64,000 bases of DNA from positions 124,001 through 188,000 of the forward strand of contig JBAZMA010000001.1 in NCBI GenBank assembly GCA_041649995.1, given 5' to 3'. The DNA is from JBAZMA01 sp041649995 (lineage in GTDB: Bacteria; Omnitrophota; Gorgyraeia; Velamenicoccales; Velamenicoccaceae). Positions 24,717 through 33,303 of this stretch are shown here, piece after piece (the stretch's first letter is position 1; the number at the start of each line of letters is the position of its first letter). A program made the position numbers and the translations under genes. The notes under the pieces were generated by a model. The model ran no database searches and had not been told where the DNA came from. It saw only the letters and a list, made by a program, of their open reading frames with translations.

Positions 24717-26342
24717 ATGAGAATCAGATGGACCAGCATACATACGGGCATTTTGGCCGGAGTTGTTATCGGCGGCATTTTTTTAGGTAGCCTCGGCGCC
24801 CTTTATCAGAATAAGAGCCGTCTTTACGGCATTGCCAAAGCCCAATATAAAAATTTCATCAAGCACAAAAGGCCTGATGACAAAGATATCGGCAAGGAGA
24901 TCTACGGCAATCTTAATGAGGAAGGCAAGGACATCATTGTTTTTGTCAATGCCAAGAGGAAAGGCCCTGAGATCAGCCCATTGTTGTACGGCTCAAACCT
25001 TTCTCCGAAAATGGAGTCCGAGCCGGACATCATCAAATTTGTGCAGGACAAAAAGATCACAGTGTTTCGTTTTCCCGGAGGAGGTTCTCCTGGTTATCAC
25101 TGGAAAGAAGGAAAGTTCGATTTTGGGGAGAGGTTCGCCCAGACCCCTTTCAGCCAGATGGATTATGTGGTCGGTTTCTGCAAACTGACAGGTTCTCAGC
25201 TTGTGATCCAAGTCAATGTGGAATCGGGCACAGCCCTGGAAGCCGCCGAATGGGTGACCTACATGAAGGATGAGCTCAAGTTCCCGGTGATGTATTGGGA
25301 ATTGGGCAACGAAGTTTACGGGGATTGGGACAGGGCTTTTATGAGCGGCAAGGATTACGGGAAGCTGATCCGGGAATACGCCGCTTTGATGAAAGCGGCT
25401 GACCCCACGATCAAGATCGGCATGGACTGGGCCCCGGCCACGCGCTGGTTTTTTAACATCGACACGATTAAAGGCGCCGGCGACCTGATAGATTTCGTTT
25501 CCGTCCATTGGTACCCGAATGATATCGATCCCGCCCATCCGCAGGGAGGCCGCATTCACCCGGAGCTTGAGGAGGTTATGGCCAATTTCCTCCATATTCC
25601 CGGCATCGTCAAGGAGATCCGCAAGACGTTTAGGCGATACGCGCCCGGCCGTCAGAAGCAGGTGGAAGTGGCGTTTCTGGAATGGGACGGCGCCACGGAC
25701 GGCCCGGCATCCGATTTTGCCCCTTATTCCAGGGGCATTGTCCAGTGGTCTCTGGCCAACGCGATTTTTCACGCGGACTGCCTGGGGATGTTCGCGACCA
25801 CAGGCGTGAGCGCCGCCACGCAGTTTGATTTTCAGTCCATCGGTTTCGGGTTGATCCGCGGATGGGATCAGGGCGCGGGATGGGGAGGACAGCGCTGGGA
25901 TGGGGAGATCATCCGTCCCAAGGCCCTGGCGATTGAATTGTTTTCCAAATATTTCGGCGATGTGCTTTTGCCCTGCCGTATCCAGAACGCGCCTTTTTAT
26001 GTGAAGAAAAAAGAATGGGCCCCTGAAACTTTCGGCGGACGCGTTCCTTATGTGACGGTTTACGCGAGCACTTCGGAGAAGGAAAAAACGCTGTCTTTGG
26101 CTTTTATCAATAAACATCCGGACAGGGCATTTGCCGTTAAGGTTTTTATCCTTGAAGGCCAGCCTGCCAACACAGGCAAGCTTTATGTTTTGACAGGGCC
26201 GTCCTTATTGTCGCAGAACGAGCAGAATCCTATGACTGTAGGTATCAAGGAATACAGGATCAGGGGCCTGGCGAAGGAATTTGATTACACCCTGCCGCCA
26301 CATTCGGTCAGCATGGTCGTAACAAGACTGGAAGGACAATGA
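24717..26342 (+). CDS. Membrane-anchored GH51-like (alpha-L-arabinofuranosidase-like) glycoside hydrolase
   Basis: 541 residues. One N-terminal hydrophobic segment (about 10-30) acts as a signal anchor, so the body should be periplasmic or surface-exposed. The catalytic barrel of clan GH-A is marked by VFRFPGGGSPGYHW near 117-130, the acid/base motif YWELGNEVYG (Glu near 199), SVHWYPND and the probable nucleophile VAFLEWDG (Glu322). After about 430 comes a beta-rich C-terminal domain, as in arabinofuranosidases. A hydrolase inside an exopolysaccharide locus usually trims or releases the polymer. The substrate is not certain: GH39 and GH30 relatives share parts of this pattern. It overlaps the next gene by 4 bp. 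Confidence 0.72.
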   Translation: MRIRWTSIHTGILAGVVIGGIFLGSLGALYQNKSRLYGIAKAQYKNFIKHKRPDDKDIGKEIYGNLNEEGKDIIVFVNAKRKGPEISPLLYGSNLSPKMESEPDIIKFVQDKKITVFRFPGGGSPGYHWKEGKFDFGERFAQTPFSQMDYVVGFCKLTGSQLVIQVNVESGTALEAAEWVTYMKDELKFPVMYWELGNEVYGDWDRAFMSGKDYGKLIREYAALMKAADPTIKIGMDWAPATRWFFNIDTIKGAGDLIDFVSVHWYPNDIDPAHPQGGRIHPELEEVMANFLHIPGIVKEIRKTFRRYAPGRQKQVEVAFLEWDGATDGPASDFAPYSRGIVQWSLANAIFHADCLGMFATTGVSAATQFDFQSIGFGLIRGWDQGAGWGGQRWDGEIIRPKALAIELFSKYFGDVLLPCRIQNAPFYVKKKEWAPETFGGRVPYVTVYASTSEKEKTLSLAFINKHPDRAFAVKVFILEGQPANTGKLYVLTGPSLLSQNEQNPMTVGIKEYRIRGLAKEFDYTLPPHSVSMVVTRLEGQ

Positions 26343-26968
26343 GCCGTCAAAATAACGTATTTTTCGGGTTTTTCCTGGGCGCGGCCGCCGTGGTCGTCTT
26401 TCTAGGCCTCACGTTTTTTTCCTACAAAGTCACCTGGCGGCTTCTGGATTATCTCGACATTGAGCACAAAAGGCCGCAGGCGGATTATTCGTTTCTCAAG
26501 GAAGATTTCCGGTTGAACTTTGAGAACGAGAGGGACTTAAAGGTGCTGGATGCCGCGCAGGCGGCCTTCAGCCGGTCGGTGGATTTTCCTTCAGAAGGAA
26601 AGTATTCCCTCAAAGTCGAGTTTCCTTCCGGCAGGGAATTTCCCGGAGTCGGGCTGGAAGTTTACGGCCGCGATTGTTTTGATTGGACGCAGATGGAGGA
26701 TTTTTCTTTTACGGTTTTTAACGCCATCGATGCCCCCGCCCGGCTGACCGTTCATATCAAAAGCGGGGCCGCTTACCCTAAAAAAGATTATGAAACGACG
26801 CAGGAAATTCCCGCCTTGTCCATGGCGCGTTTTCGCATCACCAGGCAGGAGCTGGCGAATATGCTGGATTTAAACCAGATTTCCGCCGTCCGTTTGTTCA
26901 TGCAAGATCCCAGGACAACGTTCTTTTTGTTCTTTGACGATATGAAAGTCACGCGGAGAGACAGTTGA
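26339..26968 (+). CDS. Membrane-anchored beta-sandwich protein, possible carbohydrate-binding
   Basis: 209 residues. The hydrophobic segment at 8-32 anchors the protein; the remainder is mostly beta strand, with FPSGREFPGVGLEVYGRDCFDWTQMEDFSFTVFN and, near the end, ISAVRLFMQDPRTTFFLFFDDMKVTRR. This pattern (strands around an aromatic DW, ending in a FFDDMKV strand) is common in jelly-roll carbohydrate-binding modules, but I cannot assign a family. It overlaps the hydrolase by 4 bp and the deacetylase by 4 bp, so the three are one translational unit and probably act on the same glycan. Confidence 0.62.
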   Translation: MSRQNNVFFGFFLGAAAVVVFLGLTFFSYKVTWRLLDYLDIEHKRPQADYSFLKEDFRLNFENERDLKVLDAAQAAFSRSVDFPSEGKYSLKVEFPSGREFPGVGLEVYGRDCFDWTQMEDFSFTVFNAIDAPARLTVHIKSGAAYPKKDYETTQEIPALSMARFRITRQELANMLDLNQISAVRLFMQDPRTTFFLFFDDMKVTRRDS

Positions 26969-27747
26969 GCCGTTTTTTGACGCTCTTGTATCATCGCGTC
27001 AATGATGCCCTGGAGCCGGGCGAGCTCAATACGCCGCCCTTGAAATTCAGGCAGCAGATGGAGTATCTGGCCCGAAATCATGAGATTTTGTCAGGAGACG
27101 ATCTGAGCGCCGGTGAAGAAGCATTAATCCGCGTTAATTCGCGTTCGATTAGCGAAAATTCGCGTTCAAAATTAAAAGTTTTGATTACTTTTGACGACGG
27201 CTACAGGGACAATTATCTGAACGCCTATCCGGTTTTAAGAGAATTCGATTTTCCGGCCCTGGTCTTTCTCGCGACAGGCATGGTCAATACGCCAAAAACA
27301 AGGCCCCGTTACAGCCATTTGCCTGTTCCGGATATGTTGAGCTGGGAAGAAGCGCGTGAAATGGCGCGGCATGGGATTTCTTTTGGCGCTCACACGGCCG
27401 GCCATCCGCATCTTTCCTCTTTAAATTATGTGCGGCAGAAATCGGAAATCTCGGCAAGCATTGAAGCGTTGGTACCCTTGGTCGAGACGAGGTCTCGACC
27501 AAAAGACGATCGCCCCTCGGTTTTTTTCTGTTATCCTTACGGGGACTATAATGAGGAAACTTTGAAAATCCTGCGGGAGCTTGGAATTTGTTTTGCCTTT
27601 ACGACCAGATCCGGCTTAAATGACGAGCGTACTCCTCCTCTTGAACTTCACCGCTCCTGGGTGGACGGACGAATGAGCATGGATGAGTTTGATGCCTGGT
27701 TGAAGCATGAGGATGAAGAACAATTAAGAATTAAAAATGAAGAATGA
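26965..27747 (+). CDS. Polysaccharide deacetylase (NodB domain) carrying inserted repeat modules
   Basis: 260 residues from a TTG at 26965 overlapping the previous stop. LTLLYHRVND, LITFDDGYRDN near 73-83 (metal-binding Asp pair), SFGAHTAGHPHLS (the HxxxH motif) and FCYPYGDYNEETL are the NodB features; Family role: removal of N- or O-acetyl groups from a polysaccharide. No signal peptide is seen. Three repeat modules lie inside the gene: 27123-27176 just before LITFDDG, the 23-bp palindrome at 27479-27501 reading VETRSRP, and the stop region, where the last residues EQLRIKNEE come from a spacer module. All keep the frame. The enzyme may still work because the insertions fall outside the motifs. 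Confidence 0.8.
   Translation: MSRFLTLLYHRVNDALEPGELNTPPLKFRQQMEYLARNHEILSGDDLSAGEEALIRVNSRSISENSRSKLKVLITFDDGYRDNYLNAYPVLREFDFPALVFLATGMVNTPKTRPRYSHLPVPDMLSWEEAREMARHGISFGAHTAGHPHLSSLNYVRQKSEISASIEALVPLVETRSRPKDDRPSVFFCYPYGDYNEETLKILRELGICFAFTTRSGLNDERTPPLELHRSWVDGRMSMDEFDAWLKHEDEEQLRIKNEE
27123..27176. repeat. CGCGTTAATTCGCG-type repeat inside a coding sequence
   Basis: The bases read ATTAATCCGCGTTAATTCG and on through GCGAAAATTCGCGTTC; this is the same module, in reverse orientation, as the spacer at 6830-6958. It adds residues rich in Arg, Ser and Asn (IRVNSRSISENSRS) between the N-terminal part of the deacetylase and its first catalytic motif. Confidence 0.85.
27479..27501. repeat. 23-bp palindromic element inside a coding sequence (copy 2, reversed)
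   Basis: Same arms as at 23891-23913 but with loop GAG, meaning the element is in the opposite orientation. It reads VETRSRP in the deacetylase, in the same frame relative to the element as in the GT4 gene. Confidence 0.93.
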
Positions 27748-28057
27748 AGAATTGAAAGTGGCTCATTAGCTCATTGGCTGATTAGTAGAAGCAAAAACTG
27801 AAAAACGAGAAGTCGGAAAACGAAAGTCCGAGGGACGAAAGCAGTCCACAGACCACAGTCCATAGATCGAAGGATGAAGGCACGGAAGCACGAAGGACGA
27901 GAAACAATTAAGAATGAAGAATGATTCAGGTGCTAGGGGCTAGCCCCTAAACCTTAGACCTAAATTGCTTTTACTATACGCTATGCGCCATAAGCTATTT
28001 CTGTTGCCCGTTAACTGTTGCCTGAGGCCTGTGGCCTGTGGCCTGATAACTGAACTT
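27748..28057. repeat. Gene-free spacer built of repeat modules
   Basis: Continues the AAGAATGAAGAATTG module that ends the deacetylase gene, then GGCTCATTAGCTCATTGGC, CGAAAGTCCGAGGGACG and GCACGAAGGACGAGAAAC pieces, AGTCCACAGACCACAGTCC, GTGCTAGGGGCTAGCC, CTATACGCTATGCGCC and GGCCTGTGGCCTG. The frame of the next gene is open back to 27965 through these modules, but that part is repeat-derived and I do not count it as coding. Confidence 0.75.
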
Positions 28058-29008
28058 ATGTCTCCTAAAGTCAGATATGAAATCGATCCTCACAATCGCC
28101 TTGTCCGGACCGGGGGAGGTTTGCGGCAGGTTTTGGACGGCGTATTCAAGCTTTCCGGCAAGAACGCTCTCAGTTATCATGTGAAAAGGCCTGTGGCCTC
28201 CGAAACGCCGCAGCAGATCAAATTCAGCGGGAACTGGTCTTTGAACAGCAGAGACCAGCTGGTTTTTTCTTTAGACAAATGGAACAGGCAGATTGCCTCC
28301 AACAAACTTGTCCTGAAAACAGAATTGCTGTCAGCCTCCGGCCGCGAGCTTGTTTTTACCCTGACAAGCCGCGATGTCAAAGGCGCGAATCGGGTTTCCT
28401 TGTTAAATCTGCAGGGAACATGGCAGGCGGACAAGAATAACAGGCTTGTGTTTGGTGTTGAAAAGGGCCCGCGTAAAAAGGACCTTCTGATTCTGCAGGG
28501 CGCCTGGCAGTTGAATAAGCGTCATGAAATAGAATATGTTTTTGGCGGCAGGCAAGGGGTTCTTGTGTCTCTGAAAGGGCGCTGGGCCATGAAAGGCAGC
28601 CGGACGCTTTCTTACGCCATCAAAGGAGGCAGTTCTATCCTTGAGTTCCGGGCGTCCCTGCAACAGGCGCTGGCGAACAAGCTTGTTTTTGTTATGGGCA
28701 TAGGAGGCGAGCCCGCCAAGAAAAAGATCATTTTTATGGGGTCATGGCGCCTGAAAGCTGAGCGCCCGACGGCCCTGGTTTTTGAAACGACGGCCATTGA
28801 GGGAAACTTTAGTTCATTTATGTTTGGGGCAAGCTTGAGTCCAGCCAAAGGGGCGGGCTTTTCTCTTGAATTGAAAGCGAATCAGGGCGAGAGTTTGGGC
28901 ATAGCGCTTGTTCTTTCGAAAGAAATGGGGACAGGCCAGGGGTTTTTGCGGTTGCAAAAGAGCCCGGAAGGTATTGGCGCTTTTGCCGGCTATGGATGTG
29001 AATGGTAG
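28058..29008 (+). CDS. Unrecognised protein made of beta-strand repeats
   Basis: 316 residues from the ATG at 28058. I do not recognise the family. The sequence is built of roughly 25-35-residue units with the pattern F-G-W-L-----LVF------: for example FSGNWSLNSRDQLVFSLDK, LQGTWQADKNNRLVFGVEK, LQGAWQLNKRHEIEYVFGG, LKGRWAMKGSRTLSYAIKG and FMGSWRLKAERPTALVFET. Such strand-turn-strand repeats suit a beta-helix, beta-solenoid or barrel. No signal peptide is visible from 28058 and no good ribosome site; upstream in-frame starts at 27965 and 27983 run through repeat sequence and would add a hydrophobic, Cys-containing stretch. It lies between two NodB deacetylases. Confidence 0.6.
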   Translation: MSPKVRYEIDPHNRLVRTGGGLRQVLDGVFKLSGKNALSYHVKRPVASETPQQIKFSGNWSLNSRDQLVFSLDKWNRQIASNKLVLKTELLSASGRELVFTLTSRDVKGANRVSLLNLQGTWQADKNNRLVFGVEKGPRKKDLLILQGAWQLNKRHEIEYVFGGRQGVLVSLKGRWAMKGSRTLSYAIKGGSSILEFRASLQQALANKLVFVMGIGGEPAKKKIIFMGSWRLKAERPTALVFETTAIEGNFSSFMFGASLSPAKGAGFSLELKANQGESLGIALVLSKEMGTGQGFLRLQKSPEGIGAFAGYGCEW

Positions 29009-29214
29009 GCTGGACGAAAAACAATTAAAAATTAAGAATTAAGAATGAAGAATGATTCAGGTGCTAGGGGTTCGCCCCTGAACCCTAGCCCGGCCTAAAA
29101 CTGGTATTTTATAGGTAAAAACAGTATACTGAGCCAAAGTATAAGTGATTTTTTGAGCGCCGATTTTTCGCTTGAACCTTGCATGTTAAAAATTTGTCAT
29201 TGAATTCGGACATC
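29009..29214. repeat. Spacer with repeat modules
   Basis: ACAATTAAAAATTAAGAATT, GAAGAATGATTCAGGTGCTA and the CCCTGAACCCTAGCCC piece occupy 29020-29094. The rest, up to the deacetylase start, holds no recognisable element. Confidence 0.7.
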
Positions 29215-30045
29215 ATGAATAAAATACCGGTTTTGATGTATCACCAGTGCGGGCCCCTGGATTCAGCTTCTGACGGTTTTTCAGTGAGCCAGGAGATGTT
29301 CCGCGCGCAGATGGAATATCTTCATCACAACGGTTTTGTGGGTGTTTCTCTGCAAAGGCTTTTCGCTGAACAGGAGTATATCAAAGGCGAAGCGTCTGCA
29401 ACCGGAAAAGGCGCGGTCCATCCGGAGGAATTGACAGGGGACACGCGCAAAAAGGTCGTTCTGACTTTTGATGACGGCGATAAAAGCCATTTCGACTCGG
29501 TGTTCCCTGTCCTCAAAAGCCTGGGTTTTACCGCGACGTTCTTTGTGACGGTCAATGATATCGGCAAGGAAGGCCGGATGGACTGGACGATGATCTATGA
29601 CCTTTCCAAAAACGGAATGGATATCGGCTCGCATGGCATGTCTCATTCCTTTTTCCCGGGCCAGGCATCTTACGTCGTCTTAAATGAGTTCCTCTTGTCA
29701 AAACAGATCCTTGAGAAATACACGCGAAAGCGCGTTAACTTTATTTCCATCCCCCACGGTTTTTACAATAAGCAGATCCTGACGATTGCCAGGGACGCCG
29801 GCTTTAAGTCGGTCTGCGTGTCGGACGCCGGTTATATACAAATGGACAATGATCTTTTTCTGGTGAAAAGATTCACTGTCCGCAGGAAATACGCGATGGC
29901 GGCCTTCAGGTCCATCGTGGCGGGGAACCCCGGGTTTTTCCTTAACCTGATGGAAAATATCCGCTCTTTTTTGCGTCACGCGCTGGGATATCAGGTGTAT
30001 GACCGCGCCTGCAAATTGGCCGGGAAGCAAGCAGTGAAGCAGTAA
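29215..30045 (+). CDS. Polysaccharide deacetylase (NodB domain)
   Basis: 276 residues from the ATG at 29215; a TTG at 29179 adds 12 residues and is less likely. MNKIPVLMYHQCGP, VVLTFDDGDKSHFDSVFPVL (Asp pair), TATFFVTVNDIG, MDIGSHGMSHSFF (HxxxH) and ISIPHGFYNKQILTIARDAGF are the NodB signature in order. No signal peptide. It is a second deacetylase besides the one at 26965 and is not closely related. Role by family: de-acetylation of a polysaccharide or lipid-linked sugar. Unlike the first one, it has no repeat module inside. Confidence 0.82.
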   Translation: MNKIPVLMYHQCGPLDSASDGFSVSQEMFRAQMEYLHHNGFVGVSLQRLFAEQEYIKGEASATGKGAVHPEELTGDTRKKVVLTFDDGDKSHFDSVFPVLKSLGFTATFFVTVNDIGKEGRMDWTMIYDLSKNGMDIGSHGMSHSFFPGQASYVVLNEFLLSKQILEKYTRKRVNFISIPHGFYNKQILTIARDAGFKSVCVSDAGYIQMDNDLFLVKRFTVRRKYAMAAFRSIVAGNPGFFLNLMENIRSFLRHALGYQVYDRACKLAGKQAVKQ

Positions 30046-30507
30046 AAGATAGTCCACAGACCACAGTCCACGGTCCACAGTTAACGTTAGGACGTGCGCA
30101 TCCTACGGATGCTCGGACGTGAGGACGTGGGACGCACGAAAGACGAAAACACGAAGGACGTAAAAACAATTAAGAATGAAGAATGGGCTTATGGCATATG
30201 GCGAAGGGCATAGAGCAAAAACTGAAAAACAGAAATCAGAAGGCTGAAGCCGGATATCCGAGAGACGAGGGACGAAGGCACGAAAGCACGAAGGACGAAA
30301 AACAATTAAAAATTAAGAATTAAGAATGAAGAATGATTCAGGTGCTAGGTTCTCGGTGCTAGGGGCTAGCCCTAAATCCTAAACCCTAGTCCCTAGACCT
30401 AAATTGCTTTTACTATACGCTATACGCCATAAGCCATAAGCTATTTCTGTTGCCTGAGGCCTGTGGCCTGTGGCCTGTAGTCAGTAAGTCCTGGAGGATT
30501 GGAGTAA
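30046..30507. repeat. Gene-free spacer (462 bp) built of repeat modules
   Basis: Contains, in order: AGTCCACAGACCACAGTCC, the inverted pair GCGCATCC/GGATGC with GGACGTGAGGACGTGG, CACGAAGGACG units, an AAGAATGAAGAATGG module, GGCTTATGGCATATGGC, a second CGAAGGCACGAAAGCACG group, ACAATTAAAAATTAAG, GTGCTAGGGGCTAGCCC, CTATACGCTATACGCC and GGCCTGTGGCCTGTGG. The order of the last three matches the end of 27748-28057. CTGGAGGATTGGAG just before 30508 is the next gene's ribosome site. Confidence 0.8.
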
Positions 30508-31650
30508 ATGTTGGAATTTATCTATTTCCTGAGCGCGGCAGTGATCGCCTATACGTATTTTGGTTACCCCTTGCTGTTATTTGTCTTTCAGTTCATAGCC
30601 TATAGCCCTGTAAAAAAAGGGGACAAGACGCCTTTTGTGACTGTGTTTATTTCCGCCTACAACGAAGCTTCTTATATCGAAACCAAAGTTCTGAATCTTC
30701 TGGAGTCGGATTATCCCAAAGACAGAATGGAGATCATGGTCGGCTCAGACGGCTCGACCGATGAAACGTATCAGATCATCAAACGCCTGGCCGCCGAAAA
30801 AAATATCAGGTATACAGTGTCGTTCGCGCGCATGGGCAAGCCTGCCATGATCAATAAAATGTCCAAGGATGCCAAGGGAGATATTTACGTGTTTTCAGAC
30901 GCCCGTCAGAAATTTGAAAGAAGCGCCATCCGGCAGCTCGTGCGTCCGTTCGAGGACGAGTCTGTGGGCTGCGTGAGCGGGGAACTTATGATCGCCGGCA
31001 AACCTCAAGGGTCGGGCAGCGGCCTTGGCCTTTATTGGAACTATGAAAAATCGCTGCGCCGCATGGAGTCCAATATCGGTTCCATGCTGGGCGCGACAGG
31101 CGCTATTTACGCGGTGCGGAAAGAATATTTTCATTATCTGCCGGACGTGATCCTGGATGATGTCTACGCGCCGATGTGCAGCGTCATGATGGGCAAGAGG
31201 GCCGTCTTTGAGCCGTCCGCCAGGGCTTACGATGACGTGAGCGAATCGACAGAAAAAGAGTTTTCCAGGAAAGTCCGGACCCTGGCGGGGAATTTTCAGC
31301 TCTTTTCCATGATGCCGGAATATTTCCTGCCCAACAAAAGCCGTGTGGCCTTCCAGATGTTTTCGCACAAGGCTTTGCGGTTGTTCGCGCCATATTTTCT
31401 GATCCTGCTTTTTCTGTCGAATATTTTTTTAGCGGGCCAAAGCCCGTTTTTTATGGTATCGTTGATCTTACAAATTCTTTTCTACACAGCCGCCTTGATC
31501 GGCCATGTGGCCGAAAGCAGGGGCAACTCATTTTCAGGGTTTTGGAGGCTTTTTTCCGTGCCTTATGAATTTTGCGCTTTGAACGCGGCGGCTATTGTCG
31601 CGTTTTATAAATTTCTTTCCGGCAACATCAGCGTGTTCTGGGACAAATAG
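30508..31650 (+). CDS. Membrane glycosyltransferase family 2
   Basis: 380 residues with one N-terminal and three or four C-terminal hydrophobic segments around a cytoplasmic GT2 domain. PFVTVFISAYNEASYIETKVLNLL, VGSDGSTDETYQII, VFSDARQKFERSAI (the D-x-D/A-x-D region) and VSGELMIAG match processive and related membrane GT2 enzymes; the QxxRW motif of true synthases is not evident (EFSRKVRTLAGNFQL is in its place). That suggests a single-addition transferase or a divergent synthase. It lies directly upstream of the exosortase, and a GT2 in this position is common in exosortase loci. Confidence 0.8.
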   Translation: MLEFIYFLSAAVIAYTYFGYPLLLFVFQFIAYSPVKKGDKTPFVTVFISAYNEASYIETKVLNLLESDYPKDRMEIMVGSDGSTDETYQIIKRLAAEKNIRYTVSFARMGKPAMINKMSKDAKGDIYVFSDARQKFERSAIRQLVRPFEDESVGCVSGELMIAGKPQGSGSGLGLYWNYEKSLRRMESNIGSMLGATGAIYAVRKEYFHYLPDVILDDVYAPMCSVMMGKRAVFEPSARAYDDVSESTEKEFSRKVRTLAGNFQLFSMMPEYFLPNKSRVAFQMFSHKALRLFAPYFLILLFLSNIFLAGQSPFFMVSLILQILFYTAALIGHVAESRGNSFSGFWRLFSVPYEFCALNAAAIVAFYKFLSGNISVFWDK

Positions 31651-31708
31651 AAGTTCTAAGGGCCAAGCCTGTTCTTTAAAGTTACGCCCTCATTAAAGGA
31701 GACAAGCC

Positions 31709-32542
31709 GTGAAATTCAATCTCAAAGAACTTTGGAAGCCGTCTTATTTCATGCCGGCCGTGATCTCCCTGGTCCTGGCCTTGATTTACAGCCCGACCAT
31801 CATCTGGATGGTGGACCGATGGTCAGCCACGGATTCGTATTTCAGCCATGGTTTTCTGGTGCCGCTTGTTTCGCTTTATATCGTTTGGATGAAAAGGCGG
31901 CGGCTCAAAAACCTGAAATCCCAGCCGGTTTCCTGGGCCGTAGGACTGATCGTTCTCGGCCTGGTGATCCATATGCTGAGCGCTTTTTTAAGGGTTTATT
32001 TTACCTCCGCCTATTCTTTTCTCCTTGTCCTCTGCGGTTTAATCCTGTATTTTCGCGGCTGGCCCACACTCAAGGAGTTGTCTTTCCCTGTGGGGTTCCT
32101 TGTTTTTATGATCCCCTTGCCCTTGGTCGCCATCGTGGGCATTACGTTTAAAATGAAGATTTTTGCGGCCCAGTGGGCCAATAAGGTCATCAATGCCGTG
32201 GGCGTGCGGGCCGTGCTGGAGGGCAGCATCATTAAGATGCGTCACACCCATGTGATCGTTGAAGACGTTTGCAGCGGATTACGTTCTCTTATTTCCCTTC
32301 TGGCCTTGGGCGCGCTCGTGGCGTTTTTCAGCAAACTTCCCAGATTTAAGAAAGTCATCGTATTTTTGTCCGCGGGCGTTATGGCTGTTTTGGCCAATAT
32401 CGTGCGTATTGTGTTCATGGCCCTGACCAGCGAGATTTACGGCGCGAAATTTACGGAAGGCTTTCTGCATACGCTGTCCGGCCTCATCGTGTTTGTCGTG
32501 GCCTTCGCCGGCCTGATGATTGTGGTGAAAGAGCTGGAATGA
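31709..32542 (+). CDS. Exosortase
   Basis: 277 residues, eight predicted membrane segments, GTG start after AAAGGAGA. The three residues thought to form the active site are all present: Cys188 in EDVCSGLRS, Arg233 in ANIVRIVFMAL and His254 in GFLHTLSG. YFSHGFLVPLVSLYIVW near the N-terminus is typical too. Family role: membrane transpeptidase-like enzyme that recognises the C-terminal PEP-CTERM signal of secreted proteins, cleaves it and probably passes the protein to a surface or lipid/glycan acceptor. Ten or so PEP-CTERM proteins follow downstream. I cannot say with certainty which exosortase subfamily this is. Confidence 0.9.
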   Translation: MKFNLKELWKPSYFMPAVISLVLALIYSPTIIWMVDRWSATDSYFSHGFLVPLVSLYIVWMKRRRLKNLKSQPVSWAVGLIVLGLVIHMLSAFLRVYFTSAYSFLLVLCGLILYFRGWPTLKELSFPVGFLVFMIPLPLVAIVGITFKMKIFAAQWANKVINAVGVRAVLEGSIIKMRHTHVIVEDVCSGLRSLISLLALGALVAFFSKLPRFKKVIVFLSAGVMAVLANIVRIVFMALTSEIYGAKFTEGFLHTLSGLIVFVVAFAGLMIVVKELE

Positions 32543-32641
32543 CGGATGAAAAGACAATTAAGAATTAAAAATGAAGAATGAAGAATTGTATGAAGCTCAG
32601 TGATTAGTTTCTAGTTAACCCATTATCCTTACAAGGAAAAT
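32543..32641. repeat. Short spacer with a repeat module between exosortase and epsI
   Basis: GACAATTAAGAATTAAAAATG followed by GAAGAATGAAGAATTG occupies about 32553-32588, even though the two flanking genes normally work together. The remaining bases hold TTACAAGGAAAAT, a ribosome site. Confidence 0.75.
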
Positions 32642-33265
32642 ATGAAAACAAACAAAAACCAGACCGTTGTCGCTGTCCTGCTTGTGGCGCTGATTATTTC
32701 CCTGCCTCTTTATCTGGTCAGCCGGGGGCCAGGTGAAGAGGCCCGTGTTGCCACCCTGCCCATGGAGATCAACGGATGGACCGGGCGCGATCTTCCTGTT
32801 GAGGAAAGGGCTTATGAGATCCTGGAAACCCGCAACCTTATCTTGAGGGAATATAAGAAAGGGGAGCGGAAGGTTTATCTCTATGTGGTGTATTCTTCCG
32901 ACAACCGCAAGGTTTCTCATCCCCCGGAAGTATGCTTTGAGGGCAGCGGTGTCACGATCATCAACAAAAACAAGATCGAGATACCCCTGGCGGGCGGGAA
33001 AACAAGGGCCAACCAGCTTATTGTTGAGCGCGCAGGGGTGATCAACGTTGTTGTCTACTGGTATAAGGCCGGCGAAATGTATACCGATAATTATCTCAAG
33101 CAGCAGTTTGCCATCGCCGTGAATCATTTGAAATTCAAGAGGACTTCCGGCGCCCTCATCCGCATGTCCGCTGAATCTTTTACAGGCAGCGCGTCTGATG
33201 CCCTGGAAAATATCCGTGAATTTGCCCAAATCGCCTCCGAATTCTTTCCTTCCGTCATTCCCTAG
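32642..33265 (+). CDS. epsI: EpsI-family exosortase-associated protein
   Basis: 207 residues with an N-terminal membrane anchor (about 8-27). The motif SHPPEVCFEGSGV near 98-110, with Cys and surrounding Pro and Gly, is the hallmark of the EpsI domain, which in many genomes is fused to the C-terminus of the exosortase or encoded just after it. Here it is a separate gene 99 bp downstream. Its biochemical role is not known; it is thought to assist exosortase or exopolysaccharide synthesis. It is followed by a strong terminator, so the exosortase operon ends here. Confidence 0.85.
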   Translation: MKTNKNQTVVAVLLVALIISLPLYLVSRGPGEEARVATLPMEINGWTGRDLPVEERAYEILETRNLILREYKKGERKVYLYVVYSSDNRKVSHPPEVCFEGSGVTIINKNKIEIPLAGGKTRANQLIVERAGVINVVVYWYKAGEMYTDNYLKQQFAIAVNHLKFKRTSGALIRMSAESFTGSASDALENIREFAQIASEFFPSVIP

Positions 33266-33303
33266 GGGCCCAAGCCATATCTTTGAAGGACAGAGCTTTC
33301 ACA

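Noticed and set aside
24993..26117. Long minus-strand open frame of 374 codons
   Set aside because: It lies wholly across the glycoside hydrolase gene, has no recognisable motif and no ribosome site; it is a shadow of codon bias.
27965..28057. N-terminal hydrophobic leader for the beta-repeat protein
   Set aside because: The bases are spacer modules shared with 30405-30482, so the hydrophobic reading is probably accidental, although translation from there cannot be excluded.
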